From assembly GCA_937950105.1 (NCBI GenBank), contig CALFEM010000521.1, forward strand, positions 1 through 6,550: 6,550 nt of DNA, in the 5' to 3' direction. Both the position numbers and the translations under genes were made by a program. Source of the stretch: an uncultured Alphaproteobacteria bacterium (GTDB lineage Bacteria > Pseudomonadota > Alphaproteobacteria > Rhizobiales > Hyphomicrobiaceae). Positions 5,235 through 6,550 of this stretch are shown here, one piece after another (position 1 is the stretch's first letter; each line of letters starts with the position of its first letter). The notes under the pieces were generated by a model. The model did not search any database. It worked only from the letters and a program-made list of their open reading frames with translations, and had not been told where the DNA came from.

Positions 5235-5651
5235 CTACTGCAAGGTGTTGAAGTTCGTGAACAGCGTCGCAAGGTTCGGCGGCATGGTGGCGACAATGCT
5301 GTAATCGATGCCGTTGGTGAGCAACAGGTTTTCCGGTCGGCCTTGGGCGCGTTCCGTCTGCGTCAGTTTCATCGACCAGTCAGGGAACGCGCGCTCGGCG
5401 ACCTGCTCGCGAGAGATGACGATGACACCGCTGTGGCGGTGGTCCCCGGAAATCGACGTCATCAGATCGAGCACCGCATCCGGCGCGCCCTCCAGGGCCT
5501 GCATGAAATTGCGTCCGTTGTAGACCAGCAGACCGGTAACGCCCAGGCCGGCATTGCGTGCCACCGCCTCCCGCAGCAGATCATCGAGGTCGCTCTCGGA
5601 CAGGTTCGCAGCAGCGGTACTGACGTAGACGAGACGGATCATAGAGGCCAT
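5235..5651 (-). CDS. Stand-alone BLUF domain blue-light sensor (short type)
   Basis: This 138-residue cytosolic flavoprotein consists of a BLUF domain (about 4-97) plus a 40-residue tail with no recognisable output domain, like the short PixD/BlrB type. Such proteins bind FAD and signal through partner proteins. The photochemical residues are all present with the spacing of AppA: Y9 (AppA Tyr21), N33 (Asn45), Q51 (Gln63), W92 (Trp104) and M94 (Met106). Other family marks are VTGLLVY (38-44), the NFMQALEG core, and FPDWSM (89-94). The start at 5651 (MASMIRLVYVS) or 5642 (MIRLVYVS) fits the domain; an upstream ATG at 5786 would add 45 residues without homology. No strong Shine-Dalgarno is seen for any of them. 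It is divergent from groES and 216 bp upstream of ppk2. Confidence 0.94.
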   Translation of the reverse strand: MASMIRLVYVSTAAANLSESDLDDLLREAVARNAGLGVTGLLVYNGRNFMQALEGAPDAVLDLMTSISGDHRHSGVIVISREQVAERAFPDWSMKLTQTERAQGRPENLLLTNGIDYSIVATMPPNLATLFTNFNTLQ

Positions 5652-5916
5652 CGACTGTGCTCGGTCATTGCTATTGATGGAAAAACGTGTGGCGAGAGGG
5701 TCGCTGGAACCCCTTTTGGGCCGGGCGGAGAACCCGGCGCGGATGACGGAACCGAACTGTAACGCCGATCGATGCCGTCGGTTCACGGAACTGGTGGAGA
5801 TTTGTCGTCCTCATGCGGCCCCGGCACCGCGGCCGGCACCGCGCGACCAAGCGATATGCACCTGCGTCCCCGCACTCGCGAGCGGGGTAGCAGGCGCCGA
5901 TCGTAGCGTTGGGCAC

Positions 5917-5943
5917 CTTGACAGGCTTGGCCCTCCGACATAC
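5917..5943 (+). promoter_or_regulatory. Candidate groESL promoter (heat-shock sigma-32 like)
   Basis: CTTGAC at 5917-5922 (also TTGACA at 5918-5923, a perfect -35) is followed after 13 bases by CGACATAC, a partial match to the sigma-32 -10 element CCCCATNT. The match ends 14 bases before CIRCE, so HrcA on CIRCE would cover the start region. A vegetative reading with TACTTG as the -10 at 5941 is a weaker alternative. The -35 is good, the -10 is poor. Confidence 0.5.
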
Positions 5944-5956
5944 TTGTCCGCGGTCG

Positions 5957-5983
5957 TTAGCACTCGGCTACTAGTAGTGCTAA
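5957..5983 (+). promoter_or_regulatory. CIRCE operator (HrcA binding site)
   Basis: TTAGCACTC (5957-5965), nine bases, then TAGTGCTAA (5975-5983) matches the CIRCE consensus TTAGCACTC-N9-GAGTGCTAA with a single mismatch; flanking G5956 and C5984 extend the symmetry. HrcA binds here and represses groESL until heat stress. It lies 67 bp upstream of the groES start codon. Confidence 0.96.
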
Positions 5984-6050
5984 CAACTCATTCGTTTCAC
6001 CAATGTTCGGCCCGGGCCCGTCGCCCGCGCCCAAACGGAGCAATCCACTC

Positions 6051-6338
6051 ATGAAGTTCCGCCCCCTCCATGACCGCGTCGTCGTCAAGCGCGCCGATGC
6101 CGAAACCAAGACCGCCGGTGGCATCATCATCCCCGACACCGCCGGCGAGAAGCCGCAGCAGGGTGAGATCGTCGCCGCCGGCCCGGGCGCACGCGACGAA
6201 ACCGGCAAGATCGTCCCCCTCGACGTGAAGAAGGGCGACAAGGTGCTGTTCGGCAAGTGGTCGGGCACCGAGGTCAAGATCGACGGCGAAGACGTCCTGA
6301 TCATGAAGGAATCGGACATCCTGGGCATCCTGGGCTGA
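6051..6338 (+). CDS. groES: Co-chaperonin GroES (Hsp10)
   Basis: The 95-residue protein is full length for GroES, the heptameric lid that caps GroEL and closes the folding chamber in the cytosol. It opens with [14 protein letters not shown], carries the mobile loop at about 16-33 with the hydrophobic GroEL-binding tripeptide I25-I27 after G23-G24, and has the usual [26 protein letters not shown] and C-terminal ESDILGIL segments. GGAG at 6037-6040 lies ten bases before the ATG. An in-frame ATG at 6003 lacks a ribosome binding site and would add 16 Pro/Gly-rich residues not found in GroES. It forms an operon with groEL, 59 bp downstream, under CIRCE and probably heat-shock sigma control. Confidence 0.99.
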   Translation: MKFRPLHDRVVVKRADAETKTAGGIIIPDTAGEKPQQGEIVAAGPGARDETGKIVPLDVKKGDKVLFGKWSGTEVKIDGEDVLIMKESDILGILG

Positions 6339-6358
6339 TCCTGACGGGAAGCTCCTGA

Positions 6359-6550
<192 letters not shown>

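Larger units (their letters stand above)
5652..6050. other. Divergent intergenic region between BLUF and groES
   Basis: These 399 bases contain no credible gene; open frames here have poor composition and no ribosome binding sites. The right third holds the groES promoter candidate, the CIRCE element and the groES Shine-Dalgarno GGAG (6037-6040). The left part has small GC-rich inverted repeats: GCCGGG/CCCGGC at 5720-5738 and CCCCGC/GCGGGG at 5868-5887. It also has CCGGCACCGCG twice, 12 bp apart, at 5821 and 5833. No clear promoter for the BLUF gene could be picked out. Confidence 0.6.

Noticed and set aside
6003..6050. Upstream ATG at 6003 as an alternative groES start
   Set aside because: GroES proteins begin at the MKFRPLHDR position, and the GGAG at 6037 serves the ATG at 6051.
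5668..6054. Small open frames on both strands in the BLUF-groES gap
   Set aside because: They have no ribosome binding sites and unnatural composition, and the plus-strand one crosses the CIRCE and promoter region into groES.

Overview
The window is high-GC DNA from an alphaproteobacterium, most likely of the order Hyphomicrobiales. The GroES and GroEL N-terminal sequences, the CIRCE operator upstream of groES, the FixK/FNR-type site and the mix of genes (BLUF photoreceptor, SrpA-type catalase-related peroxidase, PPK2 with an Ala/Pro/Lys-rich head) all fit this, but the genus cannot be fixed from the sequence alone. Every recognised gene belongs to a known family. I see no CRISPR array, insertion sequence, phage gene, tRNA or rRNA.

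Left part (1-2245). The first 33 bases look like the start of a gene running leftwards out of the window (minus strand, good Shine-Dalgarno). A 269-bp divergent intergenic region follows, then two plus-strand genes. The first is a 250-residue protein of the short-chain dehydrogenase/reductase fold whose catalytic Tyr and Lys are both replaced by Glu. The second is an exported catalase-related heme peroxidase (SrpA type). GC-rich inverted repeats follow each of them.

Middle part (2246-5651, all minus strand). In transcription order, right to left, the genes are a small stand-alone BLUF blue-light sensor, a class I polyphosphate kinase 2 (PPK2), a group II truncated hemoglobin, and an Old Yellow Enzyme family ene-reductase. 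The gaps are 216, 121 and 75 bp, so these are probably separate or loosely coupled transcription units. Two of the gaps carry clear regulatory structure. Upstream of ppk2 there is a near-perfect FNR/FixK box with a -10 hexamer at class II spacing. Upstream of the ene-reductase there is a perfect inverted repeat overlapped by two exact tandem 13-bp repeats, a probable repressor operator.

Right part (5652-6550, plus strand). A 399-bp divergent region holds a heat-shock promoter candidate and a CIRCE element, followed by groES and the first 51 codons of groEL.

Taken together, the window groups functions for redox, oxygen, light, energy and protein-folding stress: a peroxidase, an electrophile/flavin reductase, an oxygen- or NO-binding globin, a polyphosphate/nucleotide enzyme under probable oxygen control, a light sensor and the chaperonin. 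The most unusual items are the active-site-less SDR protein, the FNR/FixK-type promoter of ppk2 and the compound operator in front of the ene-reductase gene.
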